Numbered from the stretch's first letter, positions 35,349-44,217 are shown. The stretch: 64,000 bases of DNA from Lysinibacillus boronitolerans JCM 21713 = 10a = NBRC 103108 (GCF_000772935.1 NZ_JPVR01000081.1:186001-250000), one strand, 5' to 3'. Numbers and translations: made by a program. Notes: generated by a model from the sequence alone, not told the origin.

Positions 35349-35993
35349 AGATGGCCCTATCCCTCACTTTTCACGTTGTATCCGCTACTTTTTACGTTCT
35401 AACCGCTACTTCAGAACCTATCCCTCACTTTGCCTGCTCTATCCATCACTTTTCACGTTGTATCCGCTACTTTTCATGTTTTAACCGCTACTTCAGAGCC
35501 TATCCCTCACTTTGTCTGCTCTATCCCTCACTTTTCACGTTGTATCCGCTACTTTTCACGTTTTAACCGCTACTTCAGAACCTATCCCTCACTTTGCCTG
35601 CTCTATCCATCACTTTTCACGTTGTATCCGCTACTTTTTACGTTCTAACCGCTACTTCAGAACCTATCCCTCACTTTGCCTGCTCTATCCATCACTTTTC
35701 ACGTTGTATCCGCTACTTTTCACGTTCTAACCGCTACTTCAGAACCTATCCCTCACTTTGCCTGCTCTATCCATCACTTTTCACGTTGTATCCGCTACTT
35801 TTCATGTTTTAACCGCTACTTCAGAGCCTATCCCTCACTTTGTCTGCTCTATCCCTCACTTTTCACGTTGTATCCGCTACTTTTCACGTTTTAACCGCTA
35901 CTTCAGAACCTATCCCTCACTTTGCCTGCTCTATCCCTCACTTTTCACGTTCTATCCGCTACTTTTCATGTTTTATCCGCTACTTCAGAACCC
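35349..35993. repeat. Tandem array of 82-bp units (each four about 20-bp submotifs), GGATA family
   Basis: About 7.8 copies of an 82-bp unit. Each is itself four related submotifs: CTATCCCTCACTTTGCCTGC, CTATCCATCACTTTTCACGT, TATCCGCTACTTTTCATGTT and AACCGCTACTTCAGAGC. Copies differ at a few positions (CATG/CACG, CCATC/CCCTC). Long frames cross it because of composition; one even has AAGGAG before its ATG (35351), but the product is pure repeat. It ends exactly where the decayed permease stub begins. A reverse-orientation relative lies at 48186-48290. Confidence 0.92.
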
Positions 35994-36082
35994 CAATGGA
36001 TCCGCCAAGTGCAATTAATTGCATGTGACGCGCACTTAATTCCACGCTTTAGTTGTGAATCTTGATGATTATCTTTCCTAAT
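35992..36082 (-). pseudogene. 5' stub of an amino-acid permease (APC/AAT family) downstream of a T-box
   Basis: After GAGGAG the minus strand reads ATT AGG AAA GAT, i.e. a start codon altered to ATT, then NHQDSQLKRGIK. After one extra T it continues in another frame as ARHMQLIALGGSIG. LKRGIKARHMQLIALGG is the hallmark N-terminus of AAT-family amino-acid permeases (LKRGLKNRHIQLIALGG in AroP). The homology stops at the edge of the 82-bp array; the remaining 400 or so codons are gone. Confidence 0.7.
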
Positions 36083-36130
36083 GCTTACTCCTCATACGTT
36101 TAGATTTTCAAATACTTGCTCAAAAAAGGA

Positions 36131-36375
36131 ATAAAAAAAACGCCCTTTTGGATTAACCAAAAGGACGATTCAACTCGTGTTATCACCTTTAATTTATAAG
36201 CAATTCACATTACTTACCTTAAGAAGTACGGTCATTTGACGATACTCTCGCACATGATTCGGATGCTTACGGGTGTAGCCTACTTAGAATGATCTTTTCG
36301 GTACACAGCTCCAAGATGAATTCTCACTCGTTTTACATGCACCTCTCATCAACCGCTAACTTTCTGTTCGTAAAA
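36131..36375 (-). ncRNA. T-box riboswitch (orphan; tRNA-sensing leader)
   Basis: On the minus strand the order of elements is that of a T-box. Stem I begins about 36372, followed by GTGAGAATTCATC with GGAGC, then an apical AAGTAGGC region. Near the end AAGGTGATAACACG matches the T-box consensus AGGGTGGNACCGCG. The terminator CGTCCTTTTGG / CCAAAAGGGCG then runs into eight T residues; its 5' arm (CGTCCTTT) can pair with the T-box instead, forming the antiterminator. The likely specifier is UUC (Phe), directly before AUCUUGGAGC; AUC (Ile) is the alternative. The gene it served is only a stub. Confidence 0.8.
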
Positions 36376-36579
36376 AATAATTGATGCTATTTTTTTCATA
36401 GCCTTTGTTCTATACAAATATTTCCTATGATATTTTACTATAGCGTGGTCGGTTCTTTTAGCATCTCACGAGAAAGAGTAGATTTTCACTAAATAAAGCG
36501 CCCGATTGTAAAAGACCCAAAATTACACTCTCTGAAAACCAAAAATATATTTCAATCATACGAACAGGCAACGAATTTC

Positions 36580-36891
36580 TTACTTTTTGTTCTTTTGATA
36601 TACAATAAAAGTAAGGCCATTTAATAGCAATGTAAAAATGAGAAGGACGGCTGTGGCGATCACGACTGCACGTGTCGTGTCCATGAGTGCCGTCCAATCC
36701 TCAATTTTTACTAAATGATATTGATAAAACATCTGGAAGCTAATTGAAATTGCGCAGGCACTGATGCTGAGAACGGAAAGGATGCCCCAATTAGCATGTT
36801 CATGCTTATTATTTCCCATTAGATAAATAACTGGAAGTATCCAAGCGATTAGTCCTAGTAAGAGACTGCCAATATTAAGCCAACCCATCAT
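36580..36891 (-). CDS. Small membrane protein, three helices
   Basis: 103 residues with three hydrophobic segments (about 5-25, 37-58, 72-97) and a basic tail (YQKNKK). The ATG at 36891 has GAGGG seven bases upstream. No family is recognised and no partner gene is adjacent. Confidence 0.6.
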   Translation of the reverse strand: MMGWLNIGSLLLGLIAWILPVIYLMGNNKHEHANWGILSVLSISACAISISFQMFYQYHLVKIEDWTALMDTTRAVVIATAVLLIFTLLLNGLTFIVYQKNKK

Positions 36892-37003
36892 AACGAATCC
36901 CTCTTTCTATTTGTATTGCTGTTTAACAATACTTAACGGTAAATTGTGGGAAAGGTTTCAAATAACTACATAAATAAACGCGCCCGATTGCCGAAGACAT
37001 TAT

Positions 37004-37591
37004 TCAATTAAAACTACCCTTATAAACTTTATCTTTTCGCTTCACTTGTATATGCATAAATATTTTCACTATTACTATACCAACTATTCCACCAAGTATA
37101 TTACATAACAAGTAAATAGCATCTACAGAACCAATGTTCCTAGGAACTAAATTAAACGACCCTAATAGGAGACGTAAAAGCTCTATACCTAAACAACACA
37201 ATATCACTATTAAAATGGCTTTATAATTAAAATGGAAAAGAACGAATAAAAATATCCCTAAAGGGAGTAATAATAAAAAATTATAAGCTAAAGCTGAATA
37301 GCTCCACAAATACATATTGAAGTGGATACTATCAAAAATTCCAAACCAATCATTAGCTGTAATAAAACTCCTACTATCGTCTGCTGGATTTAGAGGTAAA
37401 AGCGTTATTCCCCCTACTTTAATTTGAAGTAAACATAGTAAATAGAAGAGAAAGCTGTCTAGGATAACGCGTCTTTGATTATGCTTAATTTCTTTTCTAA
37501 AGTAATCAAGAAATACATCTATAAAAATATAGAACAACAAAACTAAAAATCCTAAAGGAACAATATTATATAGAACGTAGTTTGTATGCAA
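37004..37591 (-). CDS. VanZ-like membrane protein
   Basis: About 195 residues and five membrane helices. The central segment YNFLLLLPLGIFLFVL followed by GIELLRLLLGSFNLVPRNIGSVDAIYLLCNILGG is the VanZ signature (N/LP motif, then a D in the next-to-last helix). VanZ-like proteins influence glycopeptide tolerance, but the family is broad and no role can be assigned. The TTG at 37591 has AGGAGG eight bases upstream; the GTG at 37600 overlaps this site. Confidence 0.75.
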   Translation of the reverse strand: MHTNYVLYNIVPLGFLVLLFYIFIDVFLDYFRKEIKHNQRRVILDSFLFYLLCLLQIKVGGITLLPLNPADDSRSFITANDWFGIFDSIHFNMYLWSYSALAYNFLLLLPLGIFLFVLFHFNYKAILIVILCCLGIELLRLLLGSFNLVPRNIGSVDAIYLLCNILGGIVGIVIVKIFMHIQVKRKDKVYKGSFN

Positions 37592-37696
37592 AGTAAACAC
37601 CTCCTAAATTTTGTAACAACTATCATTTTACTTATTTTAACAATGATAGTCAAAACCATTTTTCCATTTAGATGCTTTAATTGTCATAAAAAAACA

Positions 37697-37724
37697 CCCC
37701 CATAGACCACCATATCTATAGGGG
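37697..37724 (-). terminator. Rho-independent terminator
   Basis: CCCCTATAGA / TCTATGGGG imperfect stem followed by TGTTTTTTT on the minus strand; ends the regulator/membrane-protein pair. Confidence 0.8.
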
Positions 37725-37752
37725 AAAAAACGGTACGATATTAGTATGAAGT

Positions 37753-38244
37753 TTAGTAGGTTACCTCGGCATCTTTTCGCTTCGGAATAAGTGCAGTAAA
37801 AAGTGCAATTAAATTAGGTGGAATGCTAAATAATAAAAACAGCCAGTTTGTCGTCAGGATCGAGATTATCGTGAATACAATAATGGACGTAATGAAGATG
37901 AATAGGCCCACCTTCACACGCGAGGGCTGTAACGGGGCTGCACTGAACATATTGATGGTCATCATAATTCCGATGATTCCCCAACTCGCTACGTGTGTTA
38001 ATAAAAGGATACCTAAAACCATAGCAGTGCTTAATTCAATCCCAAAACTGAGTAACGTAAAGAAAACATACAGCGCTCCTAATGTCACATACCATGAATA
38101 GGATCTCGCCTTTTGCCAAATATGATAGTACAGCTCGTCTAAGCCTCTGTTTTTTCTAGCTTTCTGTCGCCCGAACCACCATCCAAGGAGTCCACCAAGC
38201 ACTCCCCCATACAATCCAATCATACCCCAGATATTAAGCTCCAT
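37753..38244 (-). CDS. Membrane protein cotranscribed with an XRE regulator
   Basis: 163 residues. One N-terminal helix (about 6-24, GGVLGGLLGWWFG) is followed by a basic, aromatic stretch (DELYYHIWQKARSYSWY) and four more helices. It shares one base with the preceding regulator gene, so the two are translated as a pair. Paired small HTH regulator and membrane protein genes are common in Bacilli, but no function is known. Confidence 0.6.
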   Translation of the reverse strand: MELNIWGMIGLYGGVLGGLLGWWFGRQKARKNRGLDELYYHIWQKARSYSWYVTLGALYVFFTLLSFGIELSTAMVLGILLLTHVASWGIIGIMMTINMFSAAPLQPSRVKVGLFIFITSIIVFTIISILTTNWLFLLFSIPPNLIALFTALIPKRKDAEVTY

Positions 38245-38450
38245 TATTCATTCTCCCCCTCTTCAAATATAAACACTTCTTCAATTGTGCTATTGAACGC
38301 TTTGGAAATGTTGTAGGCAAGTTCTAAGGATGGATTGAATTTTCCTGATTCAATAGCAATGATCGATTGCCGTGAAACGCCAACTTGTTTCGACAATTCT
38401 TCCTGCGTAATCTTCTTCAATTTTCGTAATTCTCGAATTCTGTTTTTCAT
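38244..38450 (-). CDS. XRE-family transcriptional regulator
   Basis: 68 residues, a single Cro/CI-type helix-turn-helix: MKNRIRELRKLKKITQEELS, recognition helix SRQSIIAIESGKFNPS, then LAYNISKAFNSTIEEVF. The ATG at 38450 has AAGGAGG upstream; the frame extends 12 codons further without a site. It overlaps the downstream membrane-protein gene by one base. A palindrome on its promoter suggests autorepression. Confidence 0.88.
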   Translation of the reverse strand: MKNRIRELRKLKKITQEELSKQVGVSRQSIIAIESGKFNPSLELAYNISKAFNSTIEEVFIFEEGENE

Positions 38451-38494
38451 AATGCCTCCTTTATAAATGTAAAGCAAACTATACATTTAATTTT

Positions 38495-38529
38495 AAGTAA
38501 AGTTTACTTTACATCACTACATATGTCAA
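38495..38529 (-). promoter_or_regulatory. Promoter and operator of the XRE regulator
   Basis: Minus strand TTGACA (38529-38524), 17-bp spacer and TAAACT (38506-38501). The perfect palindrome AAGTAAA-G-TTTACTT (38495-38509) covers the -10 box. Related half-sites (AGCAAACTATACAT, AGCAAACTTTACA) occur on both sides, so several regulator dimers may bind. Confidence 0.7.
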
Positions 38530-38677
38530 GCAAACTTTACAATTTGATTTTTAGTTAGGTGAAATGGCAATGGCGAGTAAAGAACAACAAAATTCTATTA
38601 CTATGTACTATTTTCGGAAAATTTGATAAATTAATCGTAAGGAATGTTTTGAGCGTTACAAAAAGGAGGCAATCCAA

Positions 38678-39169
38678 ATGAGTAAAAAAGAGCTCTTGCA
38701 AAATGGAGTCAATCAGGTTTTTTACGAAGAGGAATGGTACCCACCGTTATCAGAGGCATTAAAGAATCTCACTGCTGCGCAAGCTAGTTGGCAACCAGAA
38801 GGAAATGCCGCTAATACGATCTGGGAAAATGTAAACCATTTACTAATCTTTAAAGAGCGCTTACTTTCTCGCTTACATAAAGATGAGACATTTGTTGCAC
38901 CACAAACTAATGATGAAACGTTTGTCCAAGGCGACGCTCATGATGAAGAGGCTTGGCAAGAAACAGTGAAGCGAACACTTCACGTACATGATGCCTTACA
39001 ATCTTCATTAGCCTCCCTGCAAGAAGAGGCATTAGATCAACCTAGTCCCGCTCTTCCAGTTTGGCAACAATATTTAAATATCCTTTTGCACGACGCTTAC
39101 CATACAGGACAAATTGTTCAACTTCGTAAACTACAAGGATCATGGCCAGCTAAGCGCTCCTACCTATAA
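38678..39169 (+). CDS. DinB-family protein
   Basis: 163 residues, a four-helix bundle. The three metal-binding histidines are expected at VNHLL near residue 54 and in HDAYHTGQI near residues 141-145. NLTAAQASWQPEG at the N-terminus is typical. DinB/YfiT-like proteins include thiol-transfer enzymes using bacillithiol; the substrate here is unknown. GGAGG in AAAAGGAGGCAATCC lies before the ATG. Single gene with its own terminator. Confidence 0.82.
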   Translation: MSKKELLQNGVNQVFYEEEWYPPLSEALKNLTAAQASWQPEGNAANTIWENVNHLLIFKERLLSRLHKDETFVAPQTNDETFVQGDAHDEEAWQETVKRTLHVHDALQSSLASLQEEALDQPSPALPVWQQYLNILLHDAYHTGQIVQLRKLQGSWPAKRSYL

Positions 39170-39200
39170 ACGATGCTTCAAATTTGTGAATGAAAAGAAG

Positions 39201-39252
39201 ATGCCCCCTCAAGTTAGAGACAAACTACTAACTTTAGGGGGCATTATTTTTT
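39201..39252 (+). terminator. Strong terminator
   Basis: A long stem, ATGCCCCCT(C)AAGTTAG / CTAACTTTAGGGGGCAT, followed by TATTTTTT. It lies between the DinB gene (+) and the convergent SDR gene (-). Confidence 0.88.
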
Positions 39253-39311
39253 ACCTTTTCTTTATCGCTCTTCACCTACATAGAGGTTTTATATTTGTCA
39301 CAAACTTAAGA

Positions 39312-40205
39312 TTACAAGTCTATTGGCTTACCACCTGTCACTCCATAAATCTGACCTGTGATATAACTTGCTTCATCCGAGGCTAGAAGAACATACACGG
39401 GCGCAAGCTCTACGGGCTGTCCAGAACGGCCGAGGGGCGTATTTTGGCCAAACTCAGGAATCTCTCCTTCTAATTTCCCGTTATCTAGCTGAAGCGGCGT
39501 CCAAATCGGGCCAGGTGCAACACCATTGACACGAACACCTTTAGAAGCAAAGTACGAGGATAGGGATACCATAAAGTTGCTTATTGCACCTTTTGTCGCG
39601 GCATAATCCATTAAAGATGAGGATGGATCGAAAGATTGAACCGATGTGGTGGTGATAATTGCACTTCCTGGTTCCAAGTGTTCCTCAGCAGCTTTTACGG
39701 TCTCGAACATGCTGATGATGTTTACTTTGAAAGTGTCTTGCACTTGTTTAATTGTTAAATCACTTAGGGATGGCTGTGCGATCTGTTGCGCAGCATTTAA
39801 TACAAGAATGTCCAATCCGCCAAAGGCCTCCACTGTTTTTGTAACAATCTCTGTCGCTGTGCCATCTTCTCGTAAGTCATATGGTAGCAGTAATGCTTTT
39901 CTGCCTGCTTTTTCAATTAATTCTTTAACGACGTTGGCATCTTCCTCTTCACCAGGGAAGAATTGGATGGCTACATTAGCGCCTTCACGTGCATAGGCAA
40001 TGGCGGCAGCACGACCAATCCCAGAATCGCCTCCAGTAATCAATGCATTGCGCCCTTTCAGACGATTGTAACCTTTATATGATTCTTCTCCACAGTCAGG
40101 CTTGGGGATCATTTCACTCTGTAGCGCTGGCGTGTTTTGTTCTTGATTTGGAAATTTTTCGGTATGAAATTTCTTGCGTGGATCGGTTAGATGTGGGTTT
40201 CCCAT
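39312..40205 (-). CDS. SDR oxidoreductase, general stress protein type (YdaD/YhdF/YhxC-like)
   Basis: About 297 residues. An N-terminal extension of some 45 residues (PRKKFHTEKFPNQEQNTPAL) characterises this SDR subgroup. The cofactor motif is TGGDSGIGRA near residue 57, followed by NAAQQ, the catalytic Tyr/Lys YAATKGA, and a C-terminal ASYITGQIYGVTGG. Bacillus homologues such as YdaD (GSP39) belong to the sigma-B regulon, and a sigma-B promoter is present here. The substrate is unknown. A TTG directly before the ATG could also serve as start. Confidence 0.88.
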   Translation of the reverse strand: MGNPHLTDPRKKFHTEKFPNQEQNTPALQSEMIPKPDCGEESYKGYNRLKGRNALITGGDSGIGRAAAIAYAREGANVAIQFFPGEEEDANVVKELIEKAGRKALLLPYDLREDGTATEIVTKTVEAFGGLDILVLNAAQQIAQPSLSDLTIKQVQDTFKVNIISMFETVKAAEEHLEPGSAIITTTSVQSFDPSSSLMDYAATKGAISNFMVSLSSYFASKGVRVNGVAPGPIWTPLQLDNGKLEGEIPEFGQNTPLGRSGQPVELAPVYVLLASDEASYITGQIYGVTGGKPIDL

Positions 40206-40287
40206 CAACTATCATCTCCTATCTTGATTAATTAGTAACAAACACTTTGCGTGCTTGCACTATTTAAATCCTGTTACATTTTGTTGA

Positions 40288-40313
40288 ATACCCTCTGAAC
40301 ATTTACTTTAAAC
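40288..40313 (-). promoter_or_regulatory. Sigma-B promoter of the stress SDR gene
   Basis: Minus strand GTTTAA (40313-40308), a 14-bp spacer and GGGTAT (40293-40288), a full match to the Bacillus general-stress consensus. About 75 bp of leader separate it from the SDR start. Confidence 0.82.
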
Positions 40314-40504
40314 AGCATCAGATTCTTCCGCCCTTCCACCAATGATGGAGTCATTTACATTTTCCTTACAAAAGAAAAAAAACACCCTATGTAAGCGAGC
40401 AGACTAGTCCAATGTTGAAATGGATAGTTTGAACACTTACATTGAGTGTTTTAAGAACTTCTATAACGTGGGTTATGAAAGATATTTAATAACGTTTTGT
40501 ATGT

Positions 40505-41443
40505 TTAAATTAACGCCTCAATTGCTTGAGCTACTTGCTCTTCTGTTAAATTGTGACGCACGATGTAGCGGTTGCGCGCATGCTTTGTACATTCGATTGT
40601 ACAGCCACCTAAATGCTTAGCTTCATTTTCTTCAGATGCGATGATTTGCTTGTTACATTCAGGGTTTGCACAGTTAATGTAACGCTCACAAGGTTCCCCA
40701 TCATAGTGATCTCGGCCGACAATCACATGCTCTACTTGATTGATTGGCACTGTTAAACGCTCATCAAATACGTACATTTGACCGTCCCATAGTTGACCTT
40801 TCGCAACAGGATCTTTTCCGTATGTGGCAACACCACCATGTAATTGACCAACATTGCCAAAGCCCTCACGTTTCATCCAACCCGAAAACTTCTCACAACG
40901 AATCCCTCCCGTGCAATAGGTTAAAACATTTTTCCCTTCGAATAGCTCACGGTTTGCACGGACCCATTCTGGTGTATCACGAAAGTTCTTTACCTCTGGT
41001 CGAATCGCACCACGAAAATGGCCGACATCATATTCATACGTGTTACGTACATCTAATACTACTGTATTTTCATCTTGCATTTCAGCAAGGAATTGTTCTG
41101 GTGACAGGTAGCGACCTGTTAACTCATGTGGGTTGACGTCTTCTTCTAAGCCTAAGTTGACTAACTCAGGTCGTGGGCGTACGTGCATTTTTTTGAATGC
41201 ATGTCCATCTGCCTCATCGATTTTGAAGACAATGCCTTCAAATAATGGGTCTGCTTGCATGTTTGCCATGTATTGCTCTGTTTGCTCAATCGTACCAGAA
41301 ACAGTACCGTTAATGCCCTCTTTGGCAACTAAAATACGACCTTTTAGACCGATTTCTTTACACATTTCTAAGTGCATTGCTGAAAACGCCGCTGGGTCTT
41401 CAATCTTCGTGTAATGGTAATATAATAAAACTTGATAATTCAT
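40505..41443 (-). CDS. trhO: tRNA uridine(34) hydroxylase TrhO (rhodanese family)
   Basis: 312 residues: an N-terminal acylphosphatase-like domain ([18 protein letters not shown], about 1-95) and a rhodanese domain (about 120-215) with the active loop [15 protein letters not shown]. The C-terminal part has zinc-type cysteines (CANPECN, CTIEC). TrhO (YbfQ in Bacillus, YceA in E. coli) makes 5-hydroxyuridine at the wobble position of tRNA using oxygen. Stand-alone gene. Confidence 0.92.
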   Translation of the reverse strand: MNYQVLLYYHYTKIEDPAAFSAMHLEMCKEIGLKGRILVAKEGINGTVSGTIEQTEQYMANMQADPLFEGIVFKIDEADGHAFKKMHVRPRPELVNLGLEEDVNPHELTGRYLSPEQFLAEMQDENTVVLDVRNTYEYDVGHFRGAIRPEVKNFRDTPEWVRANRELFEGKNVLTYCTGGIRCEKFSGWMKREGFGNVGQLHGGVATYGKDPVAKGQLWDGQMYVFDERLTVPINQVEHVIVGRDHYDGEPCERYINCANPECNKQIIASEENEAKHLGGCTIECTKHARNRYIVRHNLTEEQVAQAIEALI

Positions 41444-41610
41444 TGTTTTCCACCTATCATTTCAATATTTGCAGGATATTCCTGATAGTGTCTTTTACGA
41501 CTTATTAACCATAAAGGAAAATCCGTTAATATGCTATCGGTAATTAGACTGAAATGAGTAGAAATCTATTTTTCCATATTCCGCTAGATGAAAAAAGACA
41601 TATTCATTAG

Positions 41611-42039
41611 TTAAACAAATTTTATATTTTTCTTCACCGCATTTTCTACTAAAGCATTGAGTAAACCCGCAATCCCAAAAATAAGCATCGAATTGACAAT
41701 GCTTACATTATATTCTTCTATAAATCGCGAATCATAGATGATTATGCAGGAAAAAGCCCCTATTGCCCCACCACATAAAGTAAAGGAAGCCACTTTATAC
41801 AGCCAATTTTTCATAAAACGACTCACAAGCAATGTTAGTGGTAAAAATGAAATCGGATAGAGAATAAAAGCAAAAGAGCCCATTAAGAACATATAACCAA
41901 CGCCTAAATCACGAAATCCCGTCATATATTCTGATGTCCTGATTTTTCTTCCTTCTAAAACCTCTAAGCCAAATCCAGCTAAGGCAAACAGCACTATAAA
42001 AGGTATCCACATGATTAAACAATGATAGAAAGTTTTCAT
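41611..42039 (-). CDS. Hypothetical membrane protein, four helices
   Basis: 142 residues with four membrane helices (about 5-25, 45-72, 82-102, 113-133) and charged loops. The ATG has a GGGGAAGGATAAG site upstream. No family is recognised; single gene. Confidence 0.6.
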   Translation of the reverse strand: MKTFYHCLIMWIPFIVLFALAGFGLEVLEGRKIRTSEYMTGFRDLGVGYMFLMGSFAFILYPISFLPLTLLVSRFMKNWLYKVASFTLCGGAIGAFSCIIIYDSRFIEEYNVSIVNSMLIFGIAGLLNALVENAVKKNIKFV

Positions 42040-42156
42040 TCTTATCCTTCCCCTTATGAATTTTTACTGCTGGTACAATTCAACCTCTTAAAGATCAAAC
42101 GAAAATCACGGAAGAAAGTTACAATGTTTCTCACCTGACAAAAGATCAAAAAAAAG

Positions 42157-42190
42157 CATATTTTAGGAATTGATGCGCCTAAAATATGCA
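42157..42190 (-). terminator. Terminator of the deoD-nupC operon
   Basis: A 12-bp perfect stem, GCATATTTTAGG / CCTAAAATATGC, followed on the minus strand by eight T residues; 17 bp after the nupC stop. Confidence 0.9.
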
Positions 42191-42207
42191 CCTCTCATTT
42201 CTTCTCT

Positions 42208-43389
42208 TTAAAACACAATGCCAATAATGATGGCTGATAGAACACTTACAAGTGAGGCACCGTATAGCAATTTTAATCCAAAGCGTGCCACCACATTGCC
42301 TTGCTTTTCATTTAACCCTTTTACGGCACCTACGATAGTACCAATCGAGCCAAAGTTAGCAAAGGATATGAGGAAAACAGAGACAATGGCTGCTGTACGC
42401 TCACTAAAGCTGTCTTGGATTTTAACGAAGTCCAGCATGGCAACGAATTCATTTGCCACAAGCTTTGTCGCCATGATACTACCAGCATTCACAGCTTCAT
42501 GCCACGGTACACCCATGACGAAGGCAATTGGGGCAAAGACATAGCCTAGGAAGCCTTGGAATGTGATGCCAAAAATGCCATTAAACACACCATTAATGAG
42601 GGCAATTAACCCAACAAAGCCTACTAACATAACCCCGACGATGATGGCCACCTTAAAACCGTCCATAATGTATTCGCCTAGCATCTCAAAAAATGTTTGC
42701 TTTTCACCTTCTTGCACTTCGATTATATCTTCCTCCGCTTGCACTTCATACGGATTAATGATCGAGGCCACGATAAAACCACCAAACAAGTTTAATATGA
42801 GAGCTGCCACTACATACTTTGGCTCTAGCATCGTCATATAAGAGCCCACAATGGACATCGATACCGTTGACATCGCAGAAGCACACAAGGTATAGAGTCG
42901 ATGCTTTGGTAAAAAGCCAATTTGATTTTTTACTGAAATGAATACTTCATTTTGCCCTACAATTGCCGCTGCAACCGCATTATAGGATTCTAGTTTACCC
43001 ATCCCATTGATTTTACTTAATACGAAACCTATATATTTAATCATAAACGGTAGAATCTTATAATGTTGCAATATGCCGATGATGGCTGACATAAATACGA
43101 TTGGCATTAAAACATAGAGGAAAAATGTATGTGCGCCTTCATTCGCCATCCCACCGAATACAAAATTTGTGCCTTCGTTGGCATATTCAAGTAGTTTTGC
43201 AAAGCTATCAGCAAATCCTTTAATTAAAAATTCCCCGATACCTGTTTTCAGTAATAGAAACCCTAAAACAAGCTGGATAACAATCATCACAATGATTGGG
43301 CGGTATTTAATCTTTTTCTTATTATTACTTGCAAGCCATGCTAAAAATAGCACGAGTAGTAGTCCTACTATCGAAATGATATAATGCAT
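42208..43389 (-). CDS. nupC: Concentrative nucleoside transporter (NupC/NupG family)
   Basis: 393 residues, the usual length, with about ten membrane helices. [16 protein letters not shown] near residue 143 and [19 protein letters not shown] near residue 345 are the conserved CNT stretches (the E and N residues bind nucleoside). It imports nucleosides using the proton or sodium gradient. It follows the deoD-like gene by 62 bp on the same strand, so uptake and phosphorolysis are coupled. Confidence 0.9.
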   Translation of the reverse strand: MHYIISIVGLLLVLFLAWLASNNKKKIKYRPIIVMIVIQLVLGFLLLKTGIGEFLIKGFADSFAKLLEYANEGTNFVFGGMANEGAHTFFLYVLMPIVFMSAIIGILQHYKILPFMIKYIGFVLSKINGMGKLESYNAVAAAIVGQNEVFISVKNQIGFLPKHRLYTLCASAMSTVSMSIVGSYMTMLEPKYVVAALILNLFGGFIVASIINPYEVQAEEDIIEVQEGEKQTFFEMLGEYIMDGFKVAIIVGVMLVGFVGLIALINGVFNGIFGITFQGFLGYVFAPIAFVMGVPWHEAVNAGSIMATKLVANEFVAMLDFVKIQDSFSERTAAIVSVFLISFANFGSIGTIVGAVKGLNEKQGNVVARFGLKLLYGASLVSVLSAIIIGIVF

Positions 43390-43451
43390 GTTGTCCCCTC
43401 CGTTACGAACAATGTTTTCAAATGCCTTTTCTTCCCATCCAGCATAATCCC

Positions 43452-44159
43452 CTACTCATCGATGATTGTTTGAAGAGCAATGTCCACCATATCAAAAAAG
43501 GATTTTTCACTTTCCTCGTGCGTTAAGCTTTCATTTGTTAATAATTGACTACCGACCGTCAAAATAGACAATGCCTTTACCCCATATTTTGCGGCTAAAG
43601 TATAGAGAGCTGTGCTTTCCATTTCTACTCCTAAAACACCGAATTCCATAAACTTATGAAGCCTGTCTAATGTTTCACGATAAAATTCATCTGAATTATA
43701 AATGTTGCCAACAAAGACATTTCCCTTTTTTCCTTGTGCTTGTTGAAACGCTTTCATTAATAAGGGAAAATCTGCTATTGGGGCATAATTATTGCCGTAG
43801 AAAATTTTCTCCGTCAAATTACTGTCTGAAGAGACTGCTTGGGCTAATATGATATCTCGGATTTGAATATCCTTTTGCATCGCACCACATGTGCCGATAC
43901 GAATCAATTTCTTCACGCCATAATCGTTAACCAGTTCAGTACCGTATATACTCATCGATGGATTCCCCATGCCCGTCCCCTGCACGGAAATCGGCACGCC
44001 TTTGAATGTACCTGTGTAACCATACATTCCTCTTACCTCGTTATAGCAATAAGCATTCTCTAAAAAATGCTCTGCTACAAATCTTGCACGTAATGGGTCT
44101 CCAGGTAGCAAGACACGCTCAGCTATTTCTCCCTTTTTTGCTCCTAAATGTCTACTCAT
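43452..44159 (-). CDS. deoD: DeoD-type nucleoside phosphorylase with altered catalytic site
   Basis: 235 residues. The N-terminus ([22 protein letters not shown]), [21 protein letters not shown] and [10 protein letters not shown] are those of hexameric purine nucleoside phosphorylases, so phosphate and ribose binding are kept. The loop that carries the catalytic Asp204 and Arg217 in E. coli DeoD (TVSDHIRTHE...AAERQTTF) reads [10 protein letters not shown]...HEESEKSF here without gaps. Both residues are therefore Ser. The ATG at 44159 has GGAGG seven bases upstream. It probably acts on nucleosides imported by NupC, but its base specificity is open. Confidence 0.82.
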   Translation of the reverse strand: MSRHLGAKKGEIAERVLLPGDPLRARFVAEHFLENAYCYNEVRGMYGYTGTFKGVPISVQGTGMGNPSMSIYGTELVNDYGVKKLIRIGTCGAMQKDIQIRDIILAQAVSSDSNLTEKIFYGNNYAPIADFPLLMKAFQQAQGKKGNVFVGNIYNSDEFYRETLDRLHKFMEFGVLGVEMESTALYTLAAKYGVKALSILTVGSQLLTNESLTHEESEKSFFDMVDIALQTIIDE

Positions 44160-44202
44160 TTTCATACCTCCAAAAACATGTCATTTATCTTAAATCCAAT
44201 TA

Positions 44203-44217
44203 GGTAACCGTTTTCAT
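44203..44217 (-). promoter_or_regulatory. cre-like (CcpA) site upstream of deoD
   Basis: Minus strand ATGAAAACGGTTACC matches the relaxed cre consensus WTGNAANCGNWWNCA at all but the last position. It lies about 45 bp before the deoD start, a position suited to catabolite repression. Confidence 0.45.

Noticed and set aside
35351-36028. Series of overlapping plus-strand frames with 82-bp offset, one with AAGGAG before its ATG, and a possible CRISPR-like look
   Set aside because: They are shifts of the same repeat sequence. There are no unique spacers between repeats and no cas genes, so it is not a CRISPR array; the peptide is pure repeat.
40420-40620. 66-codon plus-strand frame opposite the end of trhO
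   Set aside because: It is antisense to a clear gene, without a ribosome binding site or protein-like composition.
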